Shown piece after piece: positions 1 to 8,560 of a DNA stretch of 64,000 nt. The position numbers were made by a program, and so were the translations under genes. Positions within the stretch are counted from its first letter, which is position 1. Each line of letters begins with the position of its first letter. The stretch is from Blastocatellia bacterium (GTDB taxonomy: Bacteria; Acidobacteriota; Blastocatellia; UBA7656). Where the stretch lies: contig DATENM010000034.1 in the NCBI GenBank assembly GCA_035275065.1, positions 1-64,000 of the forward strand, read 5' to 3'. The notes beneath the pieces were generated by a model that searched no databases, had not been told where the DNA came from, and saw only the letters and a list, made by a program, of their open reading frames with translations.

Positions 1-1173
1 GCCGCCGTAAACCGTGCGCCCGGTGTCGGTCTTCTTCTCTTCGGTGTGCTGCACGGCTTCTTTGTCGCCGCGCTTCAGGTAGTAATCGTAAAACGAGCGC
101 CCGCTGTAATCGCGCTGAATCAAGCGCCCGCTCGGCGTGTAATAGTGCCCTGTGGTCAGAATAAGCGCCGAGCCGTCTTTGAGCGGGAACGGGTTCTGCA
201 CCAGCCCTTTGCCGAAGCTGTTCTCGCCGACCAGCCGCGCGCGGTCATGGTCTTGCAGCGCGCCGGCGACGATCTCTGCCGCCGAAGCGGTCTCGCGGCT
301 GATCAACACGACGATGGGATAATCGTCGGGCGCGGGGTTGGTCGCCGTGTAATCGCGGTTTGGGAAGATCGCCGGGCGTCCGCGCATCGAAAGAATCTTC
401 TGTCCTTGATAGAGGAAGAGGTTCGACACCCGCCACGCCTGATCAACCAGACCGCCGTGATTGAGTCGCAGGTCGAAGACCAGCGAGGTCATTCCCTGCT
501 GCCGCAAGTCGATGACGGCTTTGCGCACTTCATCATAGGTCGTGGTGTTGAAGCCGCGATCCAGGTTGATGTAGCCGGTGCCGTTGCTGAGCATGAACGC
601 GTTCGACAGCGATGGCAGCGGCACCGCGCCGCGCGTCAGCTTGAATTCAAGCGGCCCGGCACCGAGGCGATCCACTTTGACGACCACCTGAGTGCCATCC
701 GGGCCGATCAGCTTGTTGCGCACCTGAGTTTGATTCAAACCCTCGGTAGATTCGCCGTTGATGGCGGTGATCAGGTCGCCATAGCGCAGGCCGGCGCGGT
801 ACGAAGCCGTCCCTTCCGTGGGCGCCCAGATATAGACCTTGCCGTTGCGCTGGACGATGGCCGAGCCGATGCCGAAATAGCGGCTGCGCTGGTCGTTCTG
901 AAACTCTTCCCACTGCTTGGCGTCAAAATACATCGAGTGCGGGTCGAGCGTGCGCAGCATGCCGTTGATCGAGGCCTTGGCGGCGCGATCATAATCTACC
1001 GTCGAAGCCGACTTTTCTTGCGCCAGCAGGAGGGCTTCCGCAAAATCGTTCGCGATGCGCTTGCGCGCCTCGCCTTCATCGAGCGATTGCGCGGAGCGCT
1101 GCATGGGATGCGCACCGGCGAAGGTCAAAGGTAAGATCAGCGCCAGCGCCAACAGCAAGTATTTATTCTTCAT
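1..1173 (-). CDS. S41 family C-terminal processing peptidase (PDZ), 3' end cut by window edge
   Basis: Reading the minus strand from the ATG at 1173 gives an uninterrupted frame of 391 codons that leaves the window, so the C-terminus is missing. It starts with a hydrophobic signal peptide (MKNKYLLLALALILP), then a helical segment, a PDZ domain (about residues 90-170) and the S41 catalytic core. The nucleophile region reads SAAE, and the general-base lysine lies in GENSFGKG, the Ser-Lys dyad arrangement of CtpA/tail-specific proteases. An AAGGA stands 9 bases before the ATG. The family cleaves exported proteins near their C-termini in the periplasm. The gene is divergent from the thiolase at 1375. 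The long plus-strand frame at 46-1134 is its antisense shadow. The substrate is unknown. Confidence 0.9.
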   Translation of the reverse strand, partial: MKNKYLLLALALILPLTFAGAHPMQRSAQSLDEGEARKRIANDFAEALLLAQEKSASTVDYDRAAKASINGMLRTLDPHSMYFDAKQWEEFQNDQRSRYFGIGSAIVQRNGKVYIWAPTEGTASYRAGLRYGDLITAINGESTEGLNQTQVRNKLIGPDGTQVVVKVDRLGAGPLEFKLTRGAVPLPSLSNAFMLSNGTGYINLDRGFNTTTYDEVRKAVIDLRQQGMTSLVFDLRLNHGGLVDQAWRVSNLFLYQGQKILSMRGRPAIFPNRDYTATNPAPDDYPIVVLISRETASAAEIVAGALQDHDRARLVGENSFGKGLVQNPFPLKDGSALILTTGHYYTPSGRLIQRDYSGRSFYDYYLKRGDKEAVQHTEEKKTDTGRTVYGG

Positions 1174-1374
1174 CCAAGCCCGTCCTTGTTTTCCTGAGAT
1201 GCAAGAGCAGCCGGGGGTAGCCAGTTTCTCTCCGCCCGAGAAGCCGTACGGCCCGAAGTGCCTCTGTGAATTGTACTCGAAGCCGACAAAAGAAAACAAC
1301 ACCCCGGCGAAATTGAATGGCGCACAGGCTTCAGCTAACATACAGGAGAGTGATAAGTGACCAGGAGAGTGCGA

Positions 1375-2556
1375 ATGACAAAAGACATTTTGATTCTCGG
1401 CGGCGCGCGCACGCCGATGGGCGAATATGGTGGGGCGCTGCGCGACCTGTCGGCCATCGAGCTTGGCGCGATTGCGGCGCGAGCGGCGATTGAACGGAGC
1501 GGCACCGCGCCCGAACAGATTGACCACACGGTGATCGGCAACGCTTTGCAGACTTCGGGCGATGCCATCTACGGCGCGCGCCATGTGGCGCTCAAGGCTG
1601 GCGTGCCGATTGACAAGCCGGCGCTGACCGTCAACCGGCTGTGCGGATCGGGCATTCAATCAATCATCAGTGGCGCGCAGATGATCCAGCTCGGCGAGGC
1701 CCAGACGGTGCTTGCCGGCGGCATGGAATCGATGAGCCAGGCCCCGCACGTTTTGCGCGGCGCCCGCTGGGGACTCAAGCTCGGCGAAGGCAAGCTCGAA
1801 GATTCGCTGATGGTCGCGCTGCTCGACACGCACTGCGGCTACTACATGGCGCAGACGGCTGAAAACTTGGCGCGCAAGCACGACCTGACGCGACAGGCGC
1901 AAGACGAGTACGCCCTGCAAAGCCAGCAACGCGCCGCCGCCGCATGGGAGGCAGGCCGCTTTAGTGATGAAGTGGTCGCCGTCGAAATTCAGACACGCAA
2001 AGGCGTGACTCCCTTCGAGCGCGACGATCACCTGCGCCCCGATACGACGATGGAAGGGCTGGCCAAGCTCAGGCCGGCGTTTTCAAAAGACGGCTTCGTC
2101 ACCGCCGGCAACGCGTCGGGGATTGTTGACGGCGCGGCCTGTGTCGTCATCGCCGACGCCGAGACGGCGAATAAGCTCGAAGCCACGCCGCTGGGCCGCA
2201 TTGTCTCGTGGGGCATCGCCGGAGTTCCGCCAGAGATTATGGGAATTGGCCCTGTACCCGCCTCGCAGCAGGCGCTCGCGAAGGCCGGCTTGACGCTCGG
2301 AGAGATCGATCTTGTCGAAGTCAACGAAGCCTTTGCCGGCCAGTACCTCGCCGTCGAGCGCGAGCTGGGGCTCGACCGCGAGCGCACAAACGTCAACGGC
2401 GGCGCGATTGCGCTCGGCCACCCGCTTGGCGCGTCGGGGACGCGGCTGGTGCTGACCGTTCTGCACGAGCTTCGCCGACGCCAAAAGCGCTATGGGCTGG
2501 CAACCGCCTGCATCGGCGGCGGCCAGGGCATCGCGATGATCGTCGAAGCCTTTTGA
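1375..2556 (+). CDS. Acetyl-CoA acetyltransferase (thiolase)
   Basis: A 393-residue thiolase, the usual length for the biosynthetic type. It condenses two acetyl-CoA to acetoacetyl-CoA, or runs the reverse thiolysis in beta-oxidation. The catalytic set is complete: nucleophilic Cys90 in NRLCGSG, His349 in GHPLGASG and Cys379 in CIGGGQG. The ATG at 1375 is preferred because AGGAG ends 7 bases before it. A GTG at 1357 in the same frame, with its own AGGAG, would add six residues. A 3-hydroxybutyryl-CoA dehydrogenase lies two genes downstream on the same strand, and an enoyl-CoA hydratase is at 62 kb. Together these cover three steps of acetoacetyl-CoA/butyryl-CoA or fatty-acid metabolism. The direction used in vivo cannot be read from sequence. 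Confidence 0.93.
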   Translation: MTKDILILGGARTPMGEYGGALRDLSAIELGAIAARAAIERSGTAPEQIDHTVIGNALQTSGDAIYGARHVALKAGVPIDKPALTVNRLCGSGIQSIISGAQMIQLGEAQTVLAGGMESMSQAPHVLRGARWGLKLGEGKLEDSLMVALLDTHCGYYMAQTAENLARKHDLTRQAQDEYALQSQQRAAAAWEAGRFSDEVVAVEIQTRKGVTPFERDDHLRPDTTMEGLAKLRPAFSKDGFVTAGNASGIVDGAACVVIADAETANKLEATPLGRIVSWGIAGVPPEIMGIGPVPASQQALAKAGLTLGEIDLVEVNEAFAGQYLAVERELGLDRERTNVNGGAIALGHPLGASGTRLVLTVLHELRRRQKRYGLATACIGGGQGIAMIVEAF

Positions 2557-2569
2557 CCTCTCATTAACG

Positions 2570-3781
2570 ATGGCCGCTGAACGAAAAAAACTGGTGATGT
2601 GTCAGGCGTGTCGGGCGCTGGTGCCCGCGTCGGAGAAGCACTGCCCGATGTGCGGCAGAGAGGCCGTGCCGGCGCGCACCTTTCTGCACGCCTCGACCGG
2701 CGGCCACTTTATTTCGATCATCATCCTGACGATCAACATCGCGCTTTTCGTGCTGATGGCCCTCGTCGAGATGCGCAATGGCGCCGGCGCTGAAGCTTTT
2801 ATGCAGAGCGCCAGCACCTCTGTGCTGGGCGGGATCGGCGCGCTCTATCCGGGCGCGCTCGCCAACGGCGAGTGGTGGCGGCTGGTGACCTGGAACTTTC
2901 TGCACATCGGGCTAGTGCATCTGCTGTTCAACAGCATCGCGCTTTATCAGGTCGGCCCGCAGGTCGAAGAAATTTTCGGCTCGGCGAAATTCATCTTCAT
3001 CTATCTGGTCACAGGAGTTGTCGCCGGCCTCGCCTCGATGATCATCAGTCCGAGCTTCACCGCAGGGGCTTCGGGCGCGCTCTTCGGCTTGATCGGCTTG
3101 ATGGCGGCTTATGGTTACCGTCTCGGCGGCGTCTTTGGCAGAGCCTTGATGAAATCGATGTTGATCTGGGCAGCGTTCGGCTTTGCCATTGGCATGATGC
3201 CGGGGATCAACAACATTGCGCATGGCGGCGGTTTCGTCGCCGGTGTCGCGCTCGCTTTCGTCATACCCGCCGAATCAACGATGACTGTCAATAGCGCGCG
3301 ACTGTGGAATGCGGTGATGATCGCCTGCATGCTGATCGTCGCCGCGAGCTTTGCAATGGCGGGCCGCAATTTCAATCAAGCGCAGGAACGGGCCGCTGAG
3401 GAGGTTCAGCTCAGGCATGTCGGACAGGATGTGATTAGCCTTTCAAGGCGAATTCATAGTGCCGAAGACCTGCTCTCTCAGTCCTACGACGCGCCGCCGC
3501 CAAGTCGCGATGCCCAACAGCTTGCCGATTCGCTGCGCGCCGCGGGGCGCGATGTGATGAGCGTGTCCCACATCGACGACCGCAGTGACCAGATCAAACA
3601 GCAGTACGCCGAACTCTTGAACCGGCGCGCTGAAGGTCTTGAAATGGCGGCGAAGGACAAGAAGCCGCTGTCTCCCGCCACGCCCGCAGAAGTGGCTACG
3701 ATCAAGAACATGTTCAAGGCATACGACGAATGGGAAGAAAGCGTCCTCAGTAAGTACCAACTCGTGCGGGGACGCCATTAA
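2570..3781 (+). CDS. Rhomboid family intramembrane serine protease with N-terminal zinc ribbon
   Basis: 403 residues. A double CxxC zinc ribbon (residues 10-30) precedes a first membrane helix, a non-conserved periplasmic loop and a six-helix rhomboid core. The catalytic serine is Ser168 in GASG and the partner His218 is in AHGGG, so the dyad is intact. The WR motif appears as WWRLVTWNFLH. After the last helix (about residue 255) comes a soluble, charged tail of about 130 residues that may form coiled coil, longer than in a minimal rhomboid. It starts 13 bases after the thiolase stop, so co-transcription is likely although function is unrelated. Rhomboids cut membrane proteins within or near transmembrane helices. 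The substrate is unknown. Confidence 0.9.
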   Translation: MAAERKKLVMCQACRALVPASEKHCPMCGREAVPARTFLHASTGGHFISIIILTINIALFVLMALVEMRNGAGAEAFMQSASTSVLGGIGALYPGALANGEWWRLVTWNFLHIGLVHLLFNSIALYQVGPQVEEIFGSAKFIFIYLVTGVVAGLASMIISPSFTAGASGALFGLIGLMAAYGYRLGGVFGRALMKSMLIWAAFGFAIGMMPGINNIAHGGGFVAGVALAFVIPAESTMTVNSARLWNAVMIACMLIVAASFAMAGRNFNQAQERAAEEVQLRHVGQDVISLSRRIHSAEDLLSQSYDAPPPSRDAQQLADSLRAAGRDVMSVSHIDDRSDQIKQQYAELLNRRAEGLEMAAKDKKPLSPATPAEVATIKNMFKAYDEWEESVLSKYQLVRGRH

Positions 3782-3822
3782 GTCAAACTCGGCTTTAATC
3801 GCTTACCGGAGGCTAATCAATC

Positions 3823-4713
3823 ATGGCCATTCATAAAGTCGCCGTCCTCGGCTGCGGGCTGATGGGCTCGGGCATCGCTCAGGTCTGCGCCCAGGCGGGA
3901 CGCGAAGTGACGGTTATTGAAGTCGCAGACGAGTATCTCAAGAAAGGGCTCGGCGGCATCGAAAAACAACTCGGCAAGCTGGTTGAAAAAGGCAAGCTCG
4001 CTTCCGGCGACCGAGACGCCACGCTGCGGCGCTTGCGCGGTTCCACGCGGTTTGAAGACGCGGCGGACGCCGACCTCGTCATCGAAGCCATCATCGAAAA
4101 CATCGCCGAGAAGAACCGCACCTACTCCGCGCTTGACGCCATCTGCAAGCCGGAGACGATCTTTGCGACCAATACGTCGAGTTTGTCTGTGACCCAGATG
4201 ATGACGGCGACCGGCGCAGAGCGCCAGCGGCGCTTCATCGGCATGCATTTCTTCAACCCTGTGCCGGTGATGAAGCTGGTCGAAGTCGTGCGGACGATCC
4301 TGACCGACCCGGACGTCTTTGAAGAAGCCGCCGCTTTCGCGCGCGACATCGGCAAAGTGCCTGTGCAGACCTCGGATCGCTCCGGCTTCATCGTCAACCG
4401 GCTGCTTGTGCCTTACCTGCTCGATGCGATTCGCGGGCTCGAAGAAGGCATCGGCTCGATTGTTGACATAGACAATGGCATGAAGCTCGGCTGCGGTCAC
4501 CCGATGGGGCCGCTAACGCTGCTCGATTTCGTCGGACTGGATACGACCTACTATATCGCCAACATTATGTTTGATGAATTCAAGGAGAAACGCTTCGCGC
4601 CGCCGCCGCTGTTAAAGCGCATGGTGCTTGCGGGACTTTATGGCAGGAAGAGCGGGCGCGGCTTTTACGATTACAGCGACGCGCAGAACCCCCAGCCGAT
4701 GCAGCTACTCTGA
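3823..4713 (+). CDS. 3-hydroxybutyryl-CoA dehydrogenase
   Basis: 296 residues, near the 280-290 typical of the family. The N-terminal Rossmann fold opens with GCGLMGSGIAQ, the NAD(P)-binding glycine motif. The substrate-binding motif HFFNPVPVMKLVEVV and the C-terminal helical domain (GCGHPMGPLTLLDFVGLD) are present. It interconverts 3-hydroxybutyryl-CoA and acetoacetyl-CoA, the substrate or product of the thiolase encoded upstream. GGAGG precedes the ATG by 8 bases. The last 9 bases overlap the end of the convergent DHH phosphoesterase gene. Confidence 0.93.
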   Translation: MAIHKVAVLGCGLMGSGIAQVCAQAGREVTVIEVADEYLKKGLGGIEKQLGKLVEKGKLASGDRDATLRRLRGSTRFEDAADADLVIEAIIENIAEKNRTYSALDAICKPETIFATNTSSLSVTQMMTATGAERQRRFIGMHFFNPVPVMKLVEVVRTILTDPDVFEEAAAFARDIGKVPVQTSDRSGFIVNRLLVPYLLDAIRGLEEGIGSIVDIDNGMKLGCGHPMGPLTLLDFVGLDTTYYIANIMFDEFKEKRFAPPPLLKRMVLAGLYGRKSGRGFYDYSDAQNPQPMQLL

Positions 4714-5670
4714 GCCTTCGCGTAACTCGGCGGCAATCACCGTAGCGGTCTCGCGCGCCAACTCGATCTCATCAGGCCGGTAAGAGATGGCGCCGACGAC
4801 CGCATGGCCGCCGCCGTTATAACGCTCGCAGATCGACGCCAGGTTGTGACGGCGCGGCGAAGGGCTCCAGGGATTGAAGCCCACAGAGACTTTCGAGCGC
4901 GACGGCGATAGGCTGACGCCCACCGAATAGACGCTCTGCGGGAACAGATAGTAGGGGATGAATTTGCTGTAGCCTTCGGCGTCCTCATTGCTCAGATCGA
5001 AGTAGATGACACCGCGGTCGAAATGGGCGCGCTCGCCGATCAGATCGATCATGCGGCGGTGGCGCTCATGAAGCGGGTGGAAAGCCGCGGCGACCAGCGG
5101 CTCTTCGATGAGCGCGCTAAGCGGCTCGCGCTGCATGCCTTGAATGATACGATCCATCACGGCGCGGTCGCGGCTCGCTTCGATGACCAGCATCAAGCGC
5201 AAGGCCGGCGCCGCCAGCTCGACCGCCGTGCGGGCGTCTTCGTACTGCGCGCCGTCAATGATGTCGGCCCACTCGATCAATTCCGCGAGGTCGGCGGCAC
5301 GGAAGCCATACTTATGGGCGACGGTGTCGGCGATAAATTTGGTACAGGACTTGTACGCCGGGTTATAGAACTTTGACGGCCAGACGCCGCCGACGTAATG
5401 CTTCTCGTCCTGAGGCGACAGGAAGGCGCTCTGGTGATGGTCGAACCACCATGTCAAACGCTCCGTCGGGCTGTACTTGAAATCCACAATCGCGTTTTCG
5501 TCGCCATCGAACAGCTCTTCTTCGATGAACTTCTGATTCGGCTTGTGCGACAATCCGGCAAAGCCGATCTCGGCCCGCGGGTTGATGATCTCACTGAAAA
5601 AGCGCGAGAAGACGGCGGCGGACGCAAAACCGTCAAAGCAATGATCGTGATGCAGTATGCGTAATTTCAT
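4705..5670 (-). CDS. DHH/DHHA1-type phosphoesterase
   Basis: 321 residues from the ATG at 5670. An upstream in-frame ATG at 5697 would add nine residues, but neither start has a strong ribosome site; 5670 is preferred because HHDHCFDGFASA, the first metal-binding motif, then follows the N-terminus closely. The DHH signature is in WWFDHHQSAF, and the C-terminal DHHA1 glycine-rich motif is YNGGGHAVVGA. The family contains manganese-dependent phosphoesterases such as nano-RNases and pAp or cyclic-dinucleotide phosphodiesterases. Motif I is written HDHCFDG rather than the common DxD form, so the exact substrate is open. It is convergent with, and overlaps by 9 bases, the dehydrogenase gene. Confidence 0.8.
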   Translation of the reverse strand: MKLRILHHDHCFDGFASAAVFSRFFSEIINPRAEIGFAGLSHKPNQKFIEEELFDGDENAIVDFKYSPTERLTWWFDHHQSAFLSPQDEKHYVGGVWPSKFYNPAYKSCTKFIADTVAHKYGFRAADLAELIEWADIIDGAQYEDARTAVELAAPALRLMLVIEASRDRAVMDRIIQGMQREPLSALIEEPLVAAAFHPLHERHRRMIDLIGERAHFDRGVIYFDLSNEDAEGYSKFIPYYLFPQSVYSVGVSLSPSRSKVSVGFNPWSPSPRRHNLASICERYNGGGHAVVGAISYRPDEIELARETATVIAAELREGSE

Positions 5671-5883
5671 CGGGTATCGGGGTGGCCTTTCTGCCATTTA
5701 TTTAGCCATTCAATTTACCATCCCGATAGCGAAATCGTGAAGCGAAAGAAGGCGACCGCGCGACGGCTGCTCCGCGAACGCTGCGGATTTGCTATTGAGA
5801 GTCGTCCACTATCTAGCCGTAGTGGTAAAATAAAAACAGCAGTTAGAAAGCAATTATCAACATCCAATAATTGAAGGTTAATC

Positions 5884-8298
5884 ATGGCAGCAATACCCTT
5901 GAAACAAATACTCAAAGCGCGAACCGTCGAAGGCGAAATCTATGATCGGCTCGAAGGCGACCGCGTTCGCTGTTATGCCTGCGGGCATCGCTGTTTGATT
6001 CTGCCGGGGCTCGATGGCATCTGCCGCGTGCGTTACAACGAAGGCGGGCGCTTGATGGTGCCGACCGGCTACGTCGCGGCGCTGGCCTGCGACCCGACAG
6101 AGAAGAAGCCGTTTTTTCATGCCTATCCCGGCTCGCTGGCGCTGACCTTCGGCATGCTCGGATGCGATTACCATTGCAGCTATTGCTTTGCGCCATCTAC
6201 ACGGATCGGCACAACACGCGGGGCAATAGCCTTTGAAAAGCTGTTCGAGCAGGCAGAAAGAAAGGAAGATCTGAGCGACGCCGAAATTGCTTACCCGTCG
6301 GATCTGTCAGTATACAGTCATACAGGAAAAGTCCAGAAAGTGCGGGCGATCTTCCGGCATGAATACCACGGCAAGATGTTAAAGATTCAGGCTGCTTTCT
6401 GCCCGCCCGTTCAATGCACACCTGATCATAAACTGCTCGCGATTCGCAAGCCGAAATCGGGCCGCAGACCTGAAGAGCCGGCGTTCATCAAGGCTGAGGA
6501 GCTGAGCCGCGATCATTGCCTAGCTCTCCCGCGCAACCTACCTTGCGACGACGATGTGATTCTTGACGTGCCAGAATTACTTTGGCAACAGGTTAGCCCC
6601 TCTAGAATGCGGCGCGAAATAACCGGCGACCTTATCGAACCGTTATCTGCAAAGACAGTGCAAGGCATCAGTGCGTTGTGTATCAGCGAAGAGGTGCATC
6701 GATCTAGCAGTTGGGTACGGTTCATGCAAGATAACCTGAGAAGCGGCCTCTGGGTTTTGGATGATTTGGCGAAGTACGATGGCAAACTCATAATTAAAAA
6801 TGAATCCGTTCGCTTCTATAACGAGCATGAGCCTGGCATTGCGCGCGGTCTGCCGCTTGATGAAAAACTTGCAACCTTGCTTGGATACTACTGCGCAGAA
6901 GGCAATGTCTGGCAGGATGTCGCACGCCGTGCACATTCAGGAATGCTGACGTTTTCTTTCGGTCTCCACGAAACCGCGTATGCTGAAAAGGTCAAACGGC
7001 TAATCAAAGAAGTCTTTGGTTTGGAGGCTACAATCACTAAGCGTTCGACGACGCTTGCCGTCGTACTATACAAATCTTCGGTTGCCTTGCTATTCGCCAG
7101 CCTTTGTGGAATTGGTTCAGGAAATAAGTACGTGCCTGACCAACTGTTTCAAGCTCCGCCAGATGTCATCGAGGCTTTCCTAACCGCATATGCCGAAGGC
7201 GATGGCCATCGTGAACGCAATGGGCTGATTTCCACCGCAACAAAATCAGAAGAGCTTGCTTACGGAGTTGCATTGCTCGTGCTCAAGACTGGCAGAGTGC
7301 CCGCATTGCGCCGTTACACAATACCCAAAGAAGGGAAATTGCAGGGACGAACTATTCACCGCTCGCCGACACAATTTCTCATTCGTTGGTTCGATAATCC
7401 AGAAAAGCGGCGCTGCTGGAAGTCGGAAAACCATTTCTTTGTGCCTATCCGAAGCATTGAGGCCGAAGATTATGACGGCTATGTCTACAACATGGAAGTG
7501 GAAGAAGATCATTCCTATCTGGCCAATTTTCTCGCGGTAGCAAACTGCCAGAATTGGATAAGTTCGCAATCCTTGCGTGATCCGAATGCCATTGCGCCGC
7601 CGCGCGACGTGACGCCCCAGCAGTTGGTCGAGGCGGCGCGGCGCTATCAGGCGCGGCTTGTGGTGTCGAGCTACAACGAGCCGCTGATTACCAGCGAGTG
7701 GGCCGTTGAGGTGTTCAAGCAAGCGAAACCTCAAGGCTTCGTTTGCGGCTATGTCTCAAACGGCAATGCGACGCCTGAAGTGCTCGACTACATTCGTCCG
7801 TGGACGGAGCTTTATAAAATCGACCTCAAGGGCTTCAACGATAGAAACTACCGCAAGCTTGGCGGGCTGCTCGAAAACGTCCTCAACACCATTAAGCTGG
7901 TTTACGAGCGCGGCTTCTGGCTGGAGGTCGTGACGCTGATCATTCCCGGCTTCAATGATTCGGATGATGAACTGAAGGCCGCCGCCGATTTCATCGCAGG
8001 GGTTTCGCCCGACATTCCGTGGCACGTCACGGCGTTTCATCAAGATTACAAGATGACCGGGCCGGACAATACTTCAGTCGAAACCTTGATCCGCGCCGCC
8101 GAGATCGGTTATGGCGCGGGCTTGAAATTCGTGTATGCCGGAAATCTGCCGGGGCGCGTCGGCGGGTATGAGAACACCTATTGTCCCGGTTGCAAGGCGA
8201 TGCTGATTGAGCGCTACGGTTTTCGCATCCTCAAGAACCGCATCCGCGACGGCTCGTGCCCCGATTGCCATGCACAGATTCCCGGTCGCTGGGATTAG
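5884..8298 (+). CDS. amrS: AmmeMemoRadiSam-type radical SAM enzyme (AmrS) interrupted by an intein
   Basis: One open frame of 804 codons. Residues 1-100 and 555-804 together make a 350-residue AmrS-like radical SAM protein. The N-terminus carries the Cys-rich CYACGHRC...GICRVR segment, and the C-terminus ends in two CxxC pairs (CPGC, CPDC) and the IPGRW tail seen in this family. Residues 101-554 are an intein. After splicing, C94, C98 and the cysteine now numbered 555 form CX3CX2C followed by QNW, the SAM/[4Fe-4S] motif. AmrS proteins resemble pyruvate formate-lyase activating enzyme; their reaction is not well established. The usual partners (Memo and AMMECR1 proteins) are not in this window. 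Upstream lies a 186-base intergenic region. The 3' end overlaps a minus-strand small gene. Confidence 0.9.
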   Translation: MAAIPLKQILKARTVEGEIYDRLEGDRVRCYACGHRCLILPGLDGICRVRYNEGGRLMVPTGYVAALACDPTEKKPFFHAYPGSLALTFGMLGCDYHCSYCFAPSTRIGTTRGAIAFEKLFEQAERKEDLSDAEIAYPSDLSVYSHTGKVQKVRAIFRHEYHGKMLKIQAAFCPPVQCTPDHKLLAIRKPKSGRRPEEPAFIKAEELSRDHCLALPRNLPCDDDVILDVPELLWQQVSPSRMRREITGDLIEPLSAKTVQGISALCISEEVHRSSSWVRFMQDNLRSGLWVLDDLAKYDGKLIIKNESVRFYNEHEPGIARGLPLDEKLATLLGYYCAEGNVWQDVARRAHSGMLTFSFGLHETAYAEKVKRLIKEVFGLEATITKRSTTLAVVLYKSSVALLFASLCGIGSGNKYVPDQLFQAPPDVIEAFLTAYAEGDGHRERNGLISTATKSEELAYGVALLVLKTGRVPALRRYTIPKEGKLQGRTIHRSPTQFLIRWFDNPEKRRCWKSENHFFVPIRSIEAEDYDGYVYNMEVEEDHSYLANFLAVANCQNWISSQSLRDPNAIAPPRDVTPQQLVEAARRYQARLVVSSYNEPLITSEWAVEVFKQAKPQGFVCGYVSNGNATPEVLDYIRPWTELYKIDLKGFNDRNYRKLGGLLENVLNTIKLVYERGFWLEVVTLIIPGFNDSDDELKAAADFIAGVSPDIPWHVTAFHQDYKMTGPDNTSVETLIRAAEIGYGAGLKFVYAGNLPGRVGGYENTYCPGCKAMLIERYGFRILKNRIRDGSCPDCHAQIPGRWD
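6184..7545 (+). mobile_element. Intein with LAGLIDADG (DOD) homing endonuclease inside AmrS
   Basis: A 454-residue in-frame insertion. Block A is CFAPSTRI at the N-terminal splice junction (Cys1 = residue 101). Block B is CTPDHKLL with the conserved Thr179 and His182. The two LAGLIDADG-like endonuclease motifs are LLGYYCAEGN (about 332-341) and FLTAYAEGDG (about 432-441). Block F is YDGYVYNMEVEEDHSYLAN. Block G ends AVAN (residue 554) followed by Cys555 as the +1 extein nucleophile. Base composition is visibly more AT-rich than the flanking extein, as expected of a transferred element. The penultimate residue is Ala instead of the usual His. There is no stop or frameshift, so it may be active for splicing. 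Homing activity cannot be judged, but an acidic residue is present in each endonuclease motif. Confidence 0.92.
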
Positions 8299-8530
8299 CT
8301 GAGACCTGATGGTCTCGGCGGCGCTCAAGCAATACCGCGACTGCTTGCACGATGGAATAGATTGCCGGGGCGCTAACGACGATGCCAATCAAAACCATGC
8401 GACCGAAACTGTCGAGCAGGTCGTAGCCATCCTGATAATTCCAAATCAGTGACGCGGCGACTAAGACAAAGTGACTGACGATTATGATCCAGAGCTTGGC
8501 GGTTGAAAATTGTTCGAACTGTCGCTTCAT
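8231..8530 (-). CDS. Small two-helix membrane protein, unknown function
   Basis: 99 residues from the ATG at 8530. Two clear hydrophobic segments (about residues 12-30 and 43-68), separated by an acidic loop, suggest an integral membrane hairpin with a charged, Arg-rich tail. It follows the PBP4-like gene by 30 bases on the same strand, which supports co-transcription. There is no strong ribosome site. The C-terminal third overlaps the end of amrS on the other strand, so the true stop or start may differ. I do not recognise a family. Confidence 0.5.
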   Translation of the reverse strand: MKRQFEQFSTAKLWIIIVSHFVLVAASLIWNYQDGYDLLDSFGRMVLIGIVVSAPAIYSIVQAVAVLLERRRDHQVSANPSDRESVHGNRGTSRRGCGS

Positions 8531-8560
8531 TGCCGTCGCCGCGCTGATCGCCAGTTGTTG

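Noticed and set aside
46-1134. 362-codon plus-strand frame
   Set aside because: It is antisense to the S41 peptidase, whose minus-strand frame has clear PDZ and catalytic motifs and a signal peptide.
5884-8298. amrS as a pseudogene broken by an insertion sequence
   Set aside because: The frame is open throughout and the insert has intein blocks and clean splice junctions, with no terminal inverted repeats or target duplication.
5884-8530. Complete AmmeMemoRadiSam locus
   Set aside because: Neighbouring genes were read for Memo and AMMECR1 homologs; none is in the window.
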